From: Chitinophaga sp. YR573
GTDB lineage: Bacteria > Bacteroidota > Bacteroidia > Chitinophagales > Chitinophagaceae
NCBI RefSeq assembly: GCF_900110995.1
Contig: NZ_FOJF01000001.1
Coordinates: forward strand, 1,505,199 to 1,569,198
Direction of reading: 5' to 3'
Length of the DNA: 64,000 bases
The position numbers and the translations under genes were made by a program. Positions 8,181 through 17,685 of this stretch are shown piece after piece. Each line of letters opens with the position of its first letter. The stretch's first letter is position 1. Under the pieces are notes generated by a model, which ran no database searches, was not told where the DNA came from, and saw only the letters and a list, made by a program, of their open reading frames with translations.

Positions 8181-10619
8181 TTACTTTATTACAAAAGTAT
8201 ATTCTTTCCCTTTTTGTCCAGCCACATCATATAAAAATGTTTCCGGTAATTTAAACGGTTGCACCTTCGCGGCATCCACGATCAATGGCTGTGTTACCAC
8301 AGGTGTCTGGTAGAAAGAGTTAGTATTATCCCCTGCAGCTGCTTTCAACGCAGCCCCCTTCAATTCATTAGGTACACGTAAGCGGCAGTTGCCATCTAAA
8401 TTAGCCCTGATCACTACTTTCACTACCTTTCCCTCTTTCCATTCAAGATCTGTAATTTCAAAACCACCTCTTGCCCTTAGCCCTTTAATACTACCGGTTT
8501 TCCATGCTGCCGGTAAAGCCGGCAATAACTGTATGGCGCCATCATAACTCTGCATCAGCATCTCCGTAATCCCTGATGTACATCCAAAGTTTCCATCTAT
8601 CTGGAATGGTGCATGTGCATCAAACAGGTTGGTGTAAGTACCTCCGCCACCTTTGGTGCCTACAGGGCTCAGCTGATTGGTAATTAATTTTAGCGCATGT
8701 TCCCCATTCAGCAAACGTGCCCACCAGTTTACCTTCCAGCCCATACTCCAGCCTGTAGAGATATCTCCGCGCTGTAATAAAGTGGTGTTGGCGGCGCTGT
8801 ATAATGCAGGGGTACGGTAAGGAGAAATCTGTGAAGAAGGGAATAATCCATACAGATGAGAAATATGCCGGTGGTGATCTTCCGGATCATCCAGGTCCTG
8901 CATCCACTCCTGCAACTGCCCATACTTTCCTACCTGCATTGGCGGCAGCCTTTTACGGATGGCCTTCATTGTATCCATCAATGCAACATCTTTTTGTAAC
9001 ACAGTAGCCGCATTAATAGCAGCGGACAGCATATCAAACACAATCTGATTATCCATTGTTGTACCGGCATCAAAGGAAACACCCTTCCTGAAAGCAGGAG
9101 CATTCTCCGGAGAAGTACCGGGATTTATAACCAGCCATTTATGCACAGGCTCTTCCTGCAGATCATCTACAAAAAACAGGGCAGCTCCTTTAATAGCAGG
9201 ATATACTTCTTCTAAATATTTCTTATCTCCGTTATACAGGTATCTCTCCCATAAATGCTGACTCAGCCAGGCGCCTCCCATACTCCATATACCATGAAAA
9301 ACCTTATCTACCGGTCCTGTAATACGCCAGAGATCTGTGTTATGATGTGCCACCCATCCCCGCGCTCCGTATACGGTACGGGCTGTACCCTGCCCCGTAA
9401 CAGATAACTCTTTCACCATTTGTATCAATGGCTCATGCATCTCCGGCAGGTTATCTTTTTCCGCCGGCCAGTAATTCATTTCTGTATTAATATTGATCGT
9501 GTATTTACTGTCCCAGGGTGGTTTTATTTCTGCGTTCCAGATCCCCTGCAGATTAGCTGGCTGCCCTCCTGGCTGAGAACAAGAGATCAGCAGATAACGG
9601 CCATACTGAAAATAAAGCGATACAAACTGTGGATCATTTACATCCGCAAACTTCTTCAATCGTTCATCAGTAGGCGCTGCTGCGGCTTCAGACGTACCCA
9701 GATCTATTTTTACACGATTAAAATAATGCTGATATGCGTTGATATGTTCCTGCAATAATTGCGGATATGTTTTCTTCAATGCAATAGCGAGATAAGATGA
9801 TGACCTTATTGCTTCATCGGCACTGATATCTTTATAGTTTACATAGTTGGATGCGATAGAGATATAGATCAGCGCAGTAGTGGCCTTGCTGACAGTAACA
9901 GAGGTATCAGTGGTAGTTACGTTTCCTCCTGTATTGACAATTTTTGCAATTCCCTGAAACCGTACTTTTCCTTCTACGCCTTCATGGCTGGCCGTTGTGC
10001 CATGCAGCACCAGTTCATTAATTTTTGCGCTGACAGCAGCATTTGTTTGGGGGGTAGATAAAAACGCCGTAAAAGATAACGCTCCCGGCTTGCTGCTACT
10101 CAGTTTTACAATGATGGTTTGTGCAGGTACAGATGCAAATACTTCTCTCTTATAATGCACCCCGTTTACCGTATAGGTAGTAGTAGCTACTGCCTTTTCA
10201 ATATCCAGTTCCCTGTAGTAATCAGCATATTTCTCATGCCCGGGGAAAGTCAGGTTCAAACTCCCTACCGGCTGGAATATCTGTCCGTTGGAAGTACGGC
10301 TTTGTACTTTCTCCGTGGCCAGGTCCTGGGCCTCTTTCTGTTTACCCGCAAAGATCAGTTTTCTTATCTCCGGTAAAGCTGCCAGCGCATCCGGGTTATC
10401 ATTACGGTTAGGGCTCCCCGTCCATACACTGGATTCATTCAGTTGTATACATTCCTGTGCAGGATTACCGTATACCATGGCTCCGAGGCGACCATTACCT
10501 ATTGGTAAAGCTGCTGTCCACGTATTACCGGCAGGCTGCCGGTACCATAACTTCAAGGGTTGTTGTGCAAATGTTTTCAGTGTGAGCAGGCTCACAAGCA
10601 GAAGGGTTAATCTTTTCAT
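8181..10619 (-). CDS. GH95-family glycoside hydrolase (alpha-L-fucosidase or alpha-L-galactosidase)
   Basis: This exported enzyme releases terminal alpha-1,2-linked fucose (or L-galactose) from plant or host glycans. It has 812 residues with signal peptide [19 protein letters not shown]. An N-terminal beta domain opens with [20 protein letters not shown] and [19 protein letters not shown], hallmarks of GH95. A six-hairpin barrel domain ([36 protein letters not shown]) and a C-terminal beta domain ([16 protein letters not shown]) follow. Length fits the family. It is the middle gene of the glycosidase operon. Confidence 0.93.
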   Translation of the reverse strand: MKRLTLLLVSLLTLKTFAQQPLKLWYRQPAGNTWTAALPIGNGRLGAMVYGNPAQECIQLNESSVWTGSPNRNDNPDALAALPEIRKLIFAGKQKEAQDLATEKVQSRTSNGQIFQPVGSLNLTFPGHEKYADYYRELDIEKAVATTTYTVNGVHYKREVFASVPAQTIIVKLSSSKPGALSFTAFLSTPQTNAAVSAKINELVLHGTTASHEGVEGKVRFQGIAKIVNTGGNVTTTDTSVTVSKATTALIYISIASNYVNYKDISADEAIRSSSYLAIALKKTYPQLLQEHINAYQHYFNRVKIDLGTSEAAAAPTDERLKKFADVNDPQFVSLYFQYGRYLLISCSQPGGQPANLQGIWNAEIKPPWDSKYTININTEMNYWPAEKDNLPEMHEPLIQMVKELSVTGQGTARTVYGARGWVAHHNTDLWRITGPVDKVFHGIWSMGGAWLSQHLWERYLYNGDKKYLEEVYPAIKGAALFFVDDLQEEPVHKWLVINPGTSPENAPAFRKGVSFDAGTTMDNQIVFDMLSAAINAATVLQKDVALMDTMKAIRKRLPPMQVGKYGQLQEWMQDLDDPEDHHRHISHLYGLFPSSQISPYRTPALYSAANTTLLQRGDISTGWSMGWKVNWWARLLNGEHALKLITNQLSPVGTKGGGGTYTNLFDAHAPFQIDGNFGCTSGITEMLMQSYDGAIQLLPALPAAWKTGSIKGLRARGGFEITDLEWKEGKVVKVVIRANLDGNCRLRVPNELKGAALKAAAGDNTNSFYQTPVVTQPLIVDAAKVQPFKLPETFLYDVAGQKGKEYTFVIK

Positions 10620-10650
10620 AACTGGAATCGTTGCTTATAAAATAACTACG

Positions 10651-10673
10651 CTACCTGTCGGGCAGACAGGTAG
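10651..10673. repeat. Inverted repeat between glycosidase genes
   Basis: CTACCTGTC and GACAGGTAG pair around a 5-base loop in the gap between the GH39-like stop and the GH95-like start. There is no T-run, so this is more likely a processing or repeat element than an intrinsic terminator. Confidence 0.55.
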
Positions 10674-10740
10674 TCATATCATAGTTCCACTCTTATTTAC
10701 CTGGCTCAGGTATCAATTATCGTCGCCCGGTTCTGATACT

Positions 10741-12288
10741 TTATTTCACTTCCTCTATCAATACTACATCCCATGATCTCAATGTCATCCCCACTTGTAA
10801 TATCCCTGTTGTACTGGCCAGGATCTGTCCTTCTTTCACGGCCATTGCCATCTGTTGTAATGTCTGTGCCTGATCTTTTGCAGGAGATTCCGGACTACCT
10901 GCATCTTTAAAAGCTTTCAATGCATTTCCGTTATCACGGTCCAGGATCTCCACATTAAAACGTGCATCAGGATGTGTACCGCTGAGCTTAAAGTTAAAAG
11001 CCCTGTCCTCACCTACACTAAAAAGTGCTTCTGCCGCACCCATCGGAACGCTCTTTATTGCAGCCGGTAAATTATATAAAATGGCGCATAGCCTTTTAGA
11101 CTCCTTATGTCTTGTAACAACAATACCATCTTTATTATACAACAATTCATCCCCCATTGCATGCAACATGCGGTAAGCATGGAAAGACGGCTTGGGAATA
11201 TTAAAGTTGTTTACCAGTCCCACTCCACCATGAAAAGCATCACCTGCGCCTGTTTCATCATACCCGTCGGAGAATGAGGTATAAGCCAGGGAATCCACTA
11301 ATCCTATACTATCTGCATTTACTTTCACAATGTATGCCGCTACGGGTAATCCATCATGCATAGCATCATGGACGGATGCACTGGAATTCCATTCCGTACA
11401 ATGGATCTCTGCCTGTGGGAAAGGACTCTTACGCACTACTCCATTCAACCATAAGAGGTCTTTGGAAGTAGCATCCAGTTCTCTTGGCTGACCCGCATTT
11501 GCAGGATAAGGATGTGTGGACACAAAGTCTACCGGCAGTTTCTCAGTGGCACAATATGCCAGGAACTCCTCTATCCATACTCCTTTACCATCTGCGCCAA
11601 AACTGCCTGTAGCAGGGCCTCCTACGCGCAAACGCGGAGAAACTGCTTTCAGTGCAGTCGCTGATGCTTTATATAATTCAAAGTATTGCTGTTTGGTACC
11701 ATCCCAGAAAGCACGTTGATCGGGTTCATTCCACACTTCAAAATACCAGGTGCTTACTTCTTCTATTCCGAATTTTTCTATTATATGTTTGGCAAAATTG
11801 GTAACCAGATCTGTCCATTTCACAAAGTCTGCCGGTGGCGTAACATGTGCTTTCCACCACAATTGTGAAGATTGCCCACTACTGATATCTTTTGGAAAGA
11901 AACTGAGTTCCACAAATGGTTTTACACCCGATTTCAGCATCTTATCATACACCTCATCCACATACTGCCAGTTATATACCGTAGTTCCGTTGTTATTTTT
12001 TATGACAAACATATCATCATGGAATATTCCATGCAAACGTGCATACTCAAATCCACAATGTTTTTTACTGAATTGTAACTGTTCCAGCCAGTTCGCCCTA
12101 AGTCCCTCACTTGCACGCCCTGCCCCTATTGTTTTGGTCCATAAATTAGTAAATCCTTTCCCTGGTCCCTTTCCATCAATAACAAGCGGTGTGTCCTCCC
12201 AAAATGCACCTGCTTTCGTAATCCCAGGCAACAACGCACTACCTGCCGCTGTAACTATCGCCTGTTTTAGAAAATTTCTTCTTTCCAT
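10741..12288 (-). CDS. GH39-like beta-xylosidase with Tat-type leader
   Basis: This is a predicted exported clan GH-A glycosidase removing xylose (or a related sugar) from oligosaccharides. The 515 residues start MERRNFLKQA, a twin-arginine type leader. The acid/base Glu lies in WYFEVWNEPDQRAFW and the candidate nucleophile Glu in EIHCTEWNSS, both in GH39-like contexts, followed by a C-terminal beta-sandwich. It is the first gene of the operon that continues with the GH95-like and GH43-like enzymes. A LacI-type palindrome lies about 145 bp upstream. Confidence 0.85.
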   Translation of the reverse strand: MERRNFLKQAIVTAAGSALLPGITKAGAFWEDTPLVIDGKGPGKGFTNLWTKTIGAGRASEGLRANWLEQLQFSKKHCGFEYARLHGIFHDDMFVIKNNNGTTVYNWQYVDEVYDKMLKSGVKPFVELSFFPKDISSGQSSQLWWKAHVTPPADFVKWTDLVTNFAKHIIEKFGIEEVSTWYFEVWNEPDQRAFWDGTKQQYFELYKASATALKAVSPRLRVGGPATGSFGADGKGVWIEEFLAYCATEKLPVDFVSTHPYPANAGQPRELDATSKDLLWLNGVVRKSPFPQAEIHCTEWNSSASVHDAMHDGLPVAAYIVKVNADSIGLVDSLAYTSFSDGYDETGAGDAFHGGVGLVNNFNIPKPSFHAYRMLHAMGDELLYNKDGIVVTRHKESKRLCAILYNLPAAIKSVPMGAAEALFSVGEDRAFNFKLSGTHPDARFNVEILDRDNGNALKAFKDAGSPESPAKDQAQTLQQMAMAVKEGQILASTTGILQVGMTLRSWDVVLIEEVK

Positions 12289-12612
12289 ATATAGGGTTCG
12301 TTTAATAGTATAGTTAGTATAGAGTGCTCCATCCCCTTTTCGTTTTCATAGTTGGCGTGGACATAATGGCTGATTATATAATACCACAACATGCGAAAAA
12401 TGTATTACAATGTACGCCTTTTTATGAAACATGCAAACGTTTGCGCAAGTCATTGATAATTACTAATATATGACAAAAATTTGCTACGGTTCCTAAATTA
12501 CTTAATCTATTCAATAAAATCAACATATTTATTCATCTATTTTAAAAATAGTTTCCAAATCCCTTATTTAAGGGGGGCATGCGATTTGTATTATCCCTGT
12601 TAAAGACCTACA
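12289..12612. promoter_or_regulatory. Divergent intergenic region between glycosidase operon and exporter genes
   Basis: These 324 bases hold no gene that I can support. They separate the leftward glycosidase operon from the rightward small-membrane-protein/ABC genes, so they should carry both promoters. The region is A/T-rich and contains the LacI-type palindrome listed separately. Confidence 0.6.
12433..12444. promoter_or_regulatory. Candidate LacI/GalR-family operator
   Basis: GCAAACGTTTGC is a perfect 12-bp palindrome with the central CG flanked by AAA/TTT typical of LacI-family operators. It lies upstream of the GH39-like gene. No LacI-family regulator is encoded in the window, so the cognate protein would be elsewhere. 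Confidence 0.55.
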
Positions 12613-12807
12613 ATGGAAAAGCGAATACTTGGCATCATCCTCAGTTTATTAGGCGTGGCAGGCCTTATCATGTCAGCAGTCAACTTCATGAACACCACCG
12701 GCGGAGCCCGGAGTGTGAAGTCAATTATCATCTTTGCCATACTTGGGGCAGTATTCTTCTTTGCCGGCATTGGACTGATCAGGAACACAGCAGACAAACC
12801 GTCCTGA
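12613..12807 (+). CDS. Small two-helix membrane protein, unknown function
   Basis: This 64-residue protein has two clear membrane helices (ILGIILSLLGVAGLIMSAV and IIIFAILGAVFFFAGIGLI) joined by a short Gly/Thr-rich loop. I do not recognise a named function. It precedes the ABC exporter gene by 37 bp on the same strand and is probably co-transcribed with it. Confidence 0.7.
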   Translation: MEKRILGIILSLLGVAGLIMSAVNFMNTTGGARSVKSIIIFAILGAVFFFAGIGLIRNTADKPS

Positions 12808-12844
12808 CAACCGATAATGGTGTAGTTTTTGCGCACATTGCGGC

Positions 12845-14602
12845 ATGAAGATCTTCTGGAACTACATGCATCCCCACCGCTGGCTGATACTATTATCGCT
12901 ATTGCTGGCAGGGATGGGACAGATAATGACGATGATAGATCCGATGATCTTTGGGAAAATCATCGATGACTATGCCCTGCATCCGAACGGCCGTCCGGAA
13001 AATGAACTGGTGAAAGGAGTGTCCTTCTGGCTGGCCGTAGCGATAGGCGTTGCCATGGTCGCAAGGCTGGCCAGGTCCTTACAGGATTTCGTCATGCGCA
13101 AAATTGTTCAGCGTTTCGGTATGCAGGTATTTAATGACGGCCTCAAACAAACCTTACGCCTCTCCTTCCAGGAATTTGAAGAACAACGTAGCGGCGAAAC
13201 AGTGGCCCTCCTGCAAAAAGTACGGACGGACACCGAACGCTTTATCAACTCCTTTATTAATATCCTTTTCTCTTCCGCCGTTGGCATCGGTTTCCTCATC
13301 TGGTACGCCATCAATAAACACTGGGCATTGGTGCCGGTATTCTTTTTTGGCGTAGTGGTACTGGGCACCCTCACAGGGATGCTGAGCAGAAAAATGAAAA
13401 AGATCCAGCGGGCCATTAATAAAGAAACCCTCAAAATGTCGGGCTCTATTACAGAATCGCTGAGGAATATAGAGCTGGTAAAGAGTCTGGGCCTCACCTT
13501 CCCTGAAATACGCCGCCTGCGCACATTTACAAAAAATATTTATGACCTGGAGATGAAAAAGGTGAAACAGGTACGTACCCTTTCCTTTTTACAGGGTACT
13601 ACCCTCAACCTGCTCCGACAATCCATCCTTTTCATCCTCTTATGGCTCATCTTCCATAAAGTACTAAGCACCGGAGAACTGATCACCATGCAGTTTATCT
13701 CCACCACCATTTTTAGCCCCCTGCAGGAGTTGGGTAGTATTATCCTCTTTTACCGGGAAGCGGAAGGCTCCCTGCTGCTATTCGACCAGCTAATGCATAA
13801 ACCGGTAGAAGAACGGCCTGTAAGTCCTACAGAACTGGGTACCCTGGACCGTATCCGGTTTTCCAACATCGTATTCCGGCACCAGACGGCTACCCAAAAT
13901 GCACTGGATGGCATCAGCTTCAACGCAGGCATGGGGGATACAGTGGCCTTTGTTGGCCCTTCAGGCTCCGGGAAGTCCACACTGGTAAAACTGCTGCTGG
14001 GCTTATACCAGCCAGTCTCCGGTGAAATCTATTTCAATGATGTTTCTTCCAGTGAAATCCGTTATAACCAGCTGCGGCGGCAGATAGGATTCGTCTCCCA
14101 GGATACCCAGCTCTTTGCAGGCACTATCAAAGACAACCTGCTGTTCGTAAAAGCAGATGCTACTGATGCTGAAATGCTGGAAGCCCTGGATAAAGCCTCC
14201 TGTACCCAGTTACTGGCCCGCTCTCCTCATGGATTAAATACCCTGCTGGGAGAAGGCGGAGAAAAATTATCAGGGGGAGAAAAACAACGTATCTCCATTG
14301 CCCGGGCGCTCATCCGCCACCCCAGGCTGCTTATTTTCGACGAAGCTACATCTGCACTGGATTCCCTTACAGAAGAAGCCATTACCGATACAGTACGCAG
14401 CATCTCCGCCCGCCGTGAACAGATCAATATCCTCATCGCCCACCGCCTGTCTACTATCATGCATGCAGATACCATCTATGTGCTGGAAAAAGGGAAGGTA
14501 GTGGAAACCGGTACCCATGAAGAACTCCTGATAATAAAGGGGTTATATTATGCCATGTGGAGACAACAGATAGGCGAAAGGCGCAATATATCAGCAAACT
14601 GA
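12845..14602 (+). CDS. ABC transporter, fused membrane and ATPase domains (exporter type)
   Basis: This half-transporter forms a homo- or heterodimeric ATP-driven exporter in the inner membrane. The 585 residues comprise about six membrane helices (residues about 15-310) and a nucleotide-binding domain with Walker A GPSGSGKST, Q-loop FVSQDTQLF, signature LSGGEKQR, Walker B LLIFDEATSALD and H-loop IAHRLS. This is the MsbA/lipid- or multidrug-exporter architecture. The substrate is unknown. The gene ends 13 bp before the TPR/HTH regulator gene. Confidence 0.93.
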   Translation: MKIFWNYMHPHRWLILLSLLLAGMGQIMTMIDPMIFGKIIDDYALHPNGRPENELVKGVSFWLAVAIGVAMVARLARSLQDFVMRKIVQRFGMQVFNDGLKQTLRLSFQEFEEQRSGETVALLQKVRTDTERFINSFINILFSSAVGIGFLIWYAINKHWALVPVFFFGVVVLGTLTGMLSRKMKKIQRAINKETLKMSGSITESLRNIELVKSLGLTFPEIRRLRTFTKNIYDLEMKKVKQVRTLSFLQGTTLNLLRQSILFILLWLIFHKVLSTGELITMQFISTTIFSPLQELGSIILFYREAEGSLLLFDQLMHKPVEERPVSPTELGTLDRIRFSNIVFRHQTATQNALDGISFNAGMGDTVAFVGPSGSGKSTLVKLLLGLYQPVSGEIYFNDVSSSEIRYNQLRRQIGFVSQDTQLFAGTIKDNLLFVKADATDAEMLEALDKASCTQLLARSPHGLNTLLGEGGEKLSGGEKQRISIARALIRHPRLLIFDEATSALDSLTEEAITDTVRSISARREQINILIAHRLSTIMHADTIYVLEKGKVVETGTHEELLIIKGLYYAMWRQQIGERRNISAN

Positions 14603-14615
14603 TTATTTTTGTGCG

Positions 14616-16469
14616 ATGCCAACTATTCGTAAACGCCATATTCTGGGGATCATCCTCCTATTGTCATGCCAGTTATTGAAAGCACAGTCCATTCTGATAG
14701 ATTCCCTGAAAGACGTACTCGCACGGAAGGAAACGACCGTAGAGAACCGTATCATGGCCACCGCACTATTGGCAAGGATCACTAGCGACAAGGACCTTAA
14801 AACAGCCATAGGATTGGATCAACAGGCACTTGTCATGAGCAGCACCATCAAAGATCCCAAATACCGCTCCTTTATATATGGCTGTCTGATACAGCTCTAT
14901 GAGCTCAACGACAGCACACAACTGGCCCGCAAAGCAGCAGACAGCGCCATCTGGTATGCGGATAAATCCGGTAATAACGCCACCAAAGGATTTGCCTTGT
15001 ATCGCAAAGGATGGTTACAGGCGATGGAAGAACAGCCCGACAGCGCCATGAAAAACCTGTTAGAAGCACTTCGTTACCTGGATGGACAAAAAGCATATAA
15101 TTACGAATGCGGTACCTATTATTTTATTGCGGGCATTTATGCCGACTGGAATAATCCGGAGAATGAATTAAAATACGCACGCCTCTGTTTACAGAAAGGA
15201 CTACAGGCACAAACACCAGACGAGATCTGTATTGGATATCAGTCGCTGGGCAGTTACTTCCTCATACAATACCGTAAACAATCTAAAAGCATACAACTCG
15301 ACTCCGCATTATATTATAACAGGCAGGCGCTCAGAATAGGCCTGCAACAACATGAACGCTTTGCTATCAGTAGTACACTGGCATTGGTAGCATTGAATAC
15401 CGCTAATATTTATGCAGAGTTTTATCCCGATAAAAAAGACAGCGCCATCAAATATGTCAACACAGCCCTTTCATTGGCAAAGGAAACAACACAACAGGAA
15501 ATTGTTGCCAGTTGTTACGGCATGTTAAGCGATTATTCCATGGTCGCTGGTAATTATAATCAGGCAGAACTCTTACTCCATATGAGTTTAATAGCCATAG
15601 AAAGATTCCCTTCCGCCAGTATTACCAAAGCCCGTATCATGCAGGCGCTGTCAAAAGTAGCAGAGAAAAAAGGAGATAAAGCCCAGGCTTTAGAGTATTA
15701 TAAACAATACATTGATTTTTATAAAACGGCTTTTGATGCACAACAGCAGGCCACTGCAAAAAAATTAGAAGCACAATATGAATCTGAGAAAAAAGAAAAA
15801 GAACTGGCGCTTTTACAACAACGTGCCATCTTTAACAAACAACTGAACTTCTTTTACATTTGCCTGGCAGCGGCCGCCCTGCTGGCATTAATCTTTCTCT
15901 TCCTTGCCTATCATTTCCGCCTGAGAGCTTCTTTACAACAATCATTATTAAATGAAACAAAGGCCCGGCAACTGGAACTGCAATTGCAACTACAGGCAGA
16001 AGCAACAGCAAGATTAGAAGCGGAACAACAACTCTTGCAGGAAAGACAGGAGCACCTGCAGAATGAACTGCTGGCAGGCGCCTTACAGGTAGAAGAAAAG
16101 AATGAATTATTACAGACGCTGCAAAAGAAAATCACTACCCATAACAGTGCTGATCCGGTATTAAGACAAATGGACCGCATCATTACGGATAGCCGTAAAA
16201 TGGATGAAGACTTTGAATCTGCAAAATCAGACCTTGCAGATATACATCCCGAGTTTATCACACGCCTGCAGGAAAAAGCAGCAGAAAGCCTTACCCGCCT
16301 CGATCTTAAATACTGTGCCTATATCAGGATGGGATTATCCAATAAAGAAATTGCAAGCAGACTGGCAGTAGAAGCTAAAAGTATCCGCATGGCACGTTAT
16401 CGTTTAAAGCAAAAACTAAACTTACAGAAGGAAGAAAGCCTGGATACATTCCTCAGCACAATTGTGTAG
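14616..16469 (+). CDS. TPR-repeat membrane protein with C-terminal LuxR-type HTH
   Basis: This is a Bacteroidota-type membrane-anchored transcription regulator. The 617 residues carry a signal peptide (ending QLLKAQ), a series of TPR-like helical repeats (to about residue 370), one membrane helix (FYICLAAAALLALIFLFLAY, about 410-430), a long coiled coil rich in Gln/Glu/Leu, and a C-terminal HTH with the phrase RMGLSNKEIASRLAVEAKS. The TPR part would sense in the periplasm and the HTH would act in the cytoplasm. It follows the ABC exporter by 13 bp. The target genes are unknown. Confidence 0.85.
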   Translation: MPTIRKRHILGIILLLSCQLLKAQSILIDSLKDVLARKETTVENRIMATALLARITSDKDLKTAIGLDQQALVMSSTIKDPKYRSFIYGCLIQLYELNDSTQLARKAADSAIWYADKSGNNATKGFALYRKGWLQAMEEQPDSAMKNLLEALRYLDGQKAYNYECGTYYFIAGIYADWNNPENELKYARLCLQKGLQAQTPDEICIGYQSLGSYFLIQYRKQSKSIQLDSALYYNRQALRIGLQQHERFAISSTLALVALNTANIYAEFYPDKKDSAIKYVNTALSLAKETTQQEIVASCYGMLSDYSMVAGNYNQAELLLHMSLIAIERFPSASITKARIMQALSKVAEKKGDKAQALEYYKQYIDFYKTAFDAQQQATAKKLEAQYESEKKEKELALLQQRAIFNKQLNFFYICLAAAALLALIFLFLAYHFRLRASLQQSLLNETKARQLELQLQLQAEATARLEAEQQLLQERQEHLQNELLAGALQVEEKNELLQTLQKKITTHNSADPVLRQMDRIITDSRKMDEDFESAKSDLADIHPEFITRLQEKAAESLTRLDLKYCAYIRMGLSNKEIASRLAVEAKSIRMARYRLKQKLNLQKEESLDTFLSTIV

Positions 16470-16504
16470 CCACATTCATCTAAATCATTATACATCTTAT
16501 TCAT

Positions 16505-16518
16505 CCCCCGCCTGGGGG
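16505..16518. terminator. Probable terminator hairpin
   Basis: CCCCC and GGGGG pair around GCCT, followed shortly by a T-run. It lies 35 bp after the TPR/HTH gene and before the NADH dehydrogenase start. Confidence 0.55.
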
Positions 16519-16560
16519 CATGATTTTTGGGCCTTCCATAGCAAACAAAATCATTGTTTT

Positions 16561-16854
16561 ATGGAAATGAGGCAAATCAAGCTGAATATCCCGGATACAC
16601 AAAAGCCCAGGGTAGTTATTATCGGTGCAGGCTTTGGCGGCCTGAATACCGCAACCGGCTTATCAGATGAGAAATTCCAGGTAGTATTGTTTGATAAACA
16701 TAACTATCATACATTTCAACCCCTGCTCTACCAGGTAGCATCTGCGGGCCTTCAGGCTGATTCTATTGCCGGTCCTCTCCGCAATCTTTTCCATAAAAGA
16801 AAAGACTTTCATTTCCGCATGCTGAAAGTAAGGGCGCAAAAACGAAAAGGATAA
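16561..16854 (+). pseudogene. ndh: NADH dehydrogenase (type II), 5' fragment interrupted by prophage
   Basis: This is the N-terminal part of a single-subunit NADH:quinone oxidoreductase. From ATG at 16561 the frame gives MEMRQIKL, then the FAD-binding Rossmann motif VVIIGAGFGGLNTATGL, then the conserved HNYHTFQPLLYQVASAGL. The gene proper stops matching after FRMLKV at 16830, where phage DNA begins. Seven phage-encoded codons (RAQKRKG) lead to a TAA at 16852-16854. The remainder of the gene is at 53941-55011 in the same frame. The stub has the FAD motif but no NADH-binding domain, so it is probably inactive. Confidence 0.93.
16825..16830. repeat. Target-site duplication, left copy
   Basis: AAAGTA here is repeated at 53935-53940 at the other edge of the prophage. 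Mu-type transposition makes a 5-bp duplication; with shared flanking bases the exact 5 bp could be AAAGT or AAGTA. Confidence 0.8.
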
Positions 16855-16880
16855 GAATAAAAAACGAAAAGGATAACTTT
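16831..16880. repeat. Prophage left end with two direct transposase-binding-type repeats
   Basis: A 17-base direct repeat AAAAACGAAAAGGATAA occurs at 16838-16854 and 16859-16875, spaced 21 bases start to start (two helical turns). The AGGATAAG core recurs inverted near the right end. These fit end-binding sites for a MuA-type transposase. Confidence 0.75.
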
Positions 16881-16896
16881 CAACGGTAATTGAAAG
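16875..16896. repeat. Inverted repeat inside the left end
   Basis: ACTTTCAA and TTGAAAGT pair around six bases. It lies just after the stop of the leftmost phage gene and could act as a weak terminator protecting the phage end. Confidence 0.45.
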
Positions 16897-16909
16897 TGGC
16901 AATCCCTCC

Positions 16910-17227
16910 TTATAAGGTTGCAGCTGCATACTCACAAAAGATATTAACCGCATTAGGCGGTATCTGATCTAATTCATGATATCTTTCAGCCATCGCAATA
17001 CCACTTGATACATTATAATAAATCAATTTAAAAGGCCCTTGAGGGCAATCAGGGCAATCTTTAAGGACTAGTGTGAACATATCAATAGCCCTGTCCGAAT
17101 TAACAAAATCAATGCTATATAATATATTATTAAACGGGCCGATAAGTTCAATTCGTGCGTTTTTCTTTTTGTAGGACGGTATCTTAATAGATTTGGAGTT
17201 TTTGAAAATCAATTTCAGCAGTTGCAT
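16910..17227 (-). CDS. Prophage moron-like protein of unknown function
   Basis: I do not recognise a family. The 105-residue protein starts MQLLKLIFKNSKS, is basic at its N-terminus, and contains a CPDCP motif (DCPDCPQGPFKLIYYN) at about residue 57. No signal peptide or membrane helix is evident. It is the last gene before the left phage end, on the late strand, but is isolated by a terminator and a long palindrome just upstream of its start. That layout is typical of a moron expressed in the lysogen. Confidence 0.6.
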   Translation of the reverse strand: MQLLKLIFKNSKSIKIPSYKKKNARIELIGPFNNILYSIDFVNSDRAIDMFTLVLKDCPDCPQGPFKLIYYNVSSGIAMAERYHELDQIPPNAVNIFCEYAAATL

Positions 17228-17240
17228 TTGTTTTGGAATT

Positions 17241-17274
17241 TAGTACTTCTAATATATGCATATTAGAAGTACTA
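17241..17274. promoter_or_regulatory. Perfect 15-bp inverted repeat upstream of the moron gene
   Basis: TAGTACTTCTAATAT and ATATTAGAAGTACTA flank ATGC, ending 13 bases before the start codon of the 105-residue gene. With no T-run on the coding side it looks more like an operator or a leader hairpin than a terminator. Confidence 0.6.
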
Positions 17275-17305
17275 AAAAAGCCGCTCAATAATTTGAGCGG
17301 CTTTT
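17275..17305. terminator. Terminator hairpin between the two moron-like genes
   Basis: AAAAAGCCGCTCAA pairs with TTGAGCGGCTTTT around a short AT loop, with A/T runs on both sides. It should end transcription coming from the 85-residue gene. Confidence 0.8.
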
Positions 17306-17325
17306 GCATTGGGGTAAGAGAATAG

Positions 17326-17583
17326 TCAATTTAAAAAAACAGGAAGGTAAATAAGCACAATTACGGCAAGTAGGCAAAATGCAATTGCAAAACCGACCGC
17401 AACACCGAACCAGAACCAGCCTTTTTTATTGATAAACCTGGCAGGAACAACAACGCAATCAGGGAACATACTACGTGCAAAGCGCAAAGCCTCTGTTTCG
17501 GTTTGTATTTTTGTAGCAAAGTCATCGTTCCACGTTTTACCTTGTTCGTCAATAATTGTTAGTTTGAAAATCTTTTCATTCAT
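17326..17583 (-). CDS. Prophage single-pass membrane protein, unknown function
   Basis: This 85-residue protein has a soluble N-terminal half (FKLTIIDEQGKTWNDDF) and a C-terminal membrane helix (WFGVAVGFAIAFCLLAVIVLIYL). It does not resemble a two-helix holin. The position near the left end, the terminator downstream and the hairpin upstream suggest a separately expressed accessory gene, for example one altering the lysogen envelope or excluding other phages (inference). Confidence 0.6.
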   Translation of the reverse strand: MNEKIFKLTIIDEQGKTWNDDFATKIQTETEALRFARSMFPDCVVVPARFINKKGWFWFGVAVGFAIAFCLLAVIVLIYLPVFLN

Positions 17584-17626
17584 ATAAAGCAGTTTAAGCT
17601 GGTAAATTGAATAATTCTGATGATTT

Positions 17627-17650
17627 ATAATTACGGGAAACCGTAATTAT
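17627..17650. promoter_or_regulatory. Perfect hairpin with GAAA tetraloop upstream of the membrane moron gene
   Basis: ATAATTACGG pairs with CCGTAATTAT around GAAA, 44 bases upstream of the start of the 85-residue gene. It could be a regulatory leader or operator. Confidence 0.5.
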
Positions 17651-17685
17651 ATGCAATATATGCCTGTTAAACGCAGGAAAAACCC

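Noticed and set aside
16462..16560. Upstream in-frame extension of the ndh fragment from a GTG start
   Set aside because: The added residues do not resemble the family and the region contains a hairpin; the ATG at 16561 is just before the conserved FAD-binding part.
17326..17583. 85-residue membrane protein as the phage holin
   Set aside because: It lies far from the endolysin, is isolated by a terminator and has a large soluble domain; the 61-residue protein next to the endolysin is a better holin candidate.
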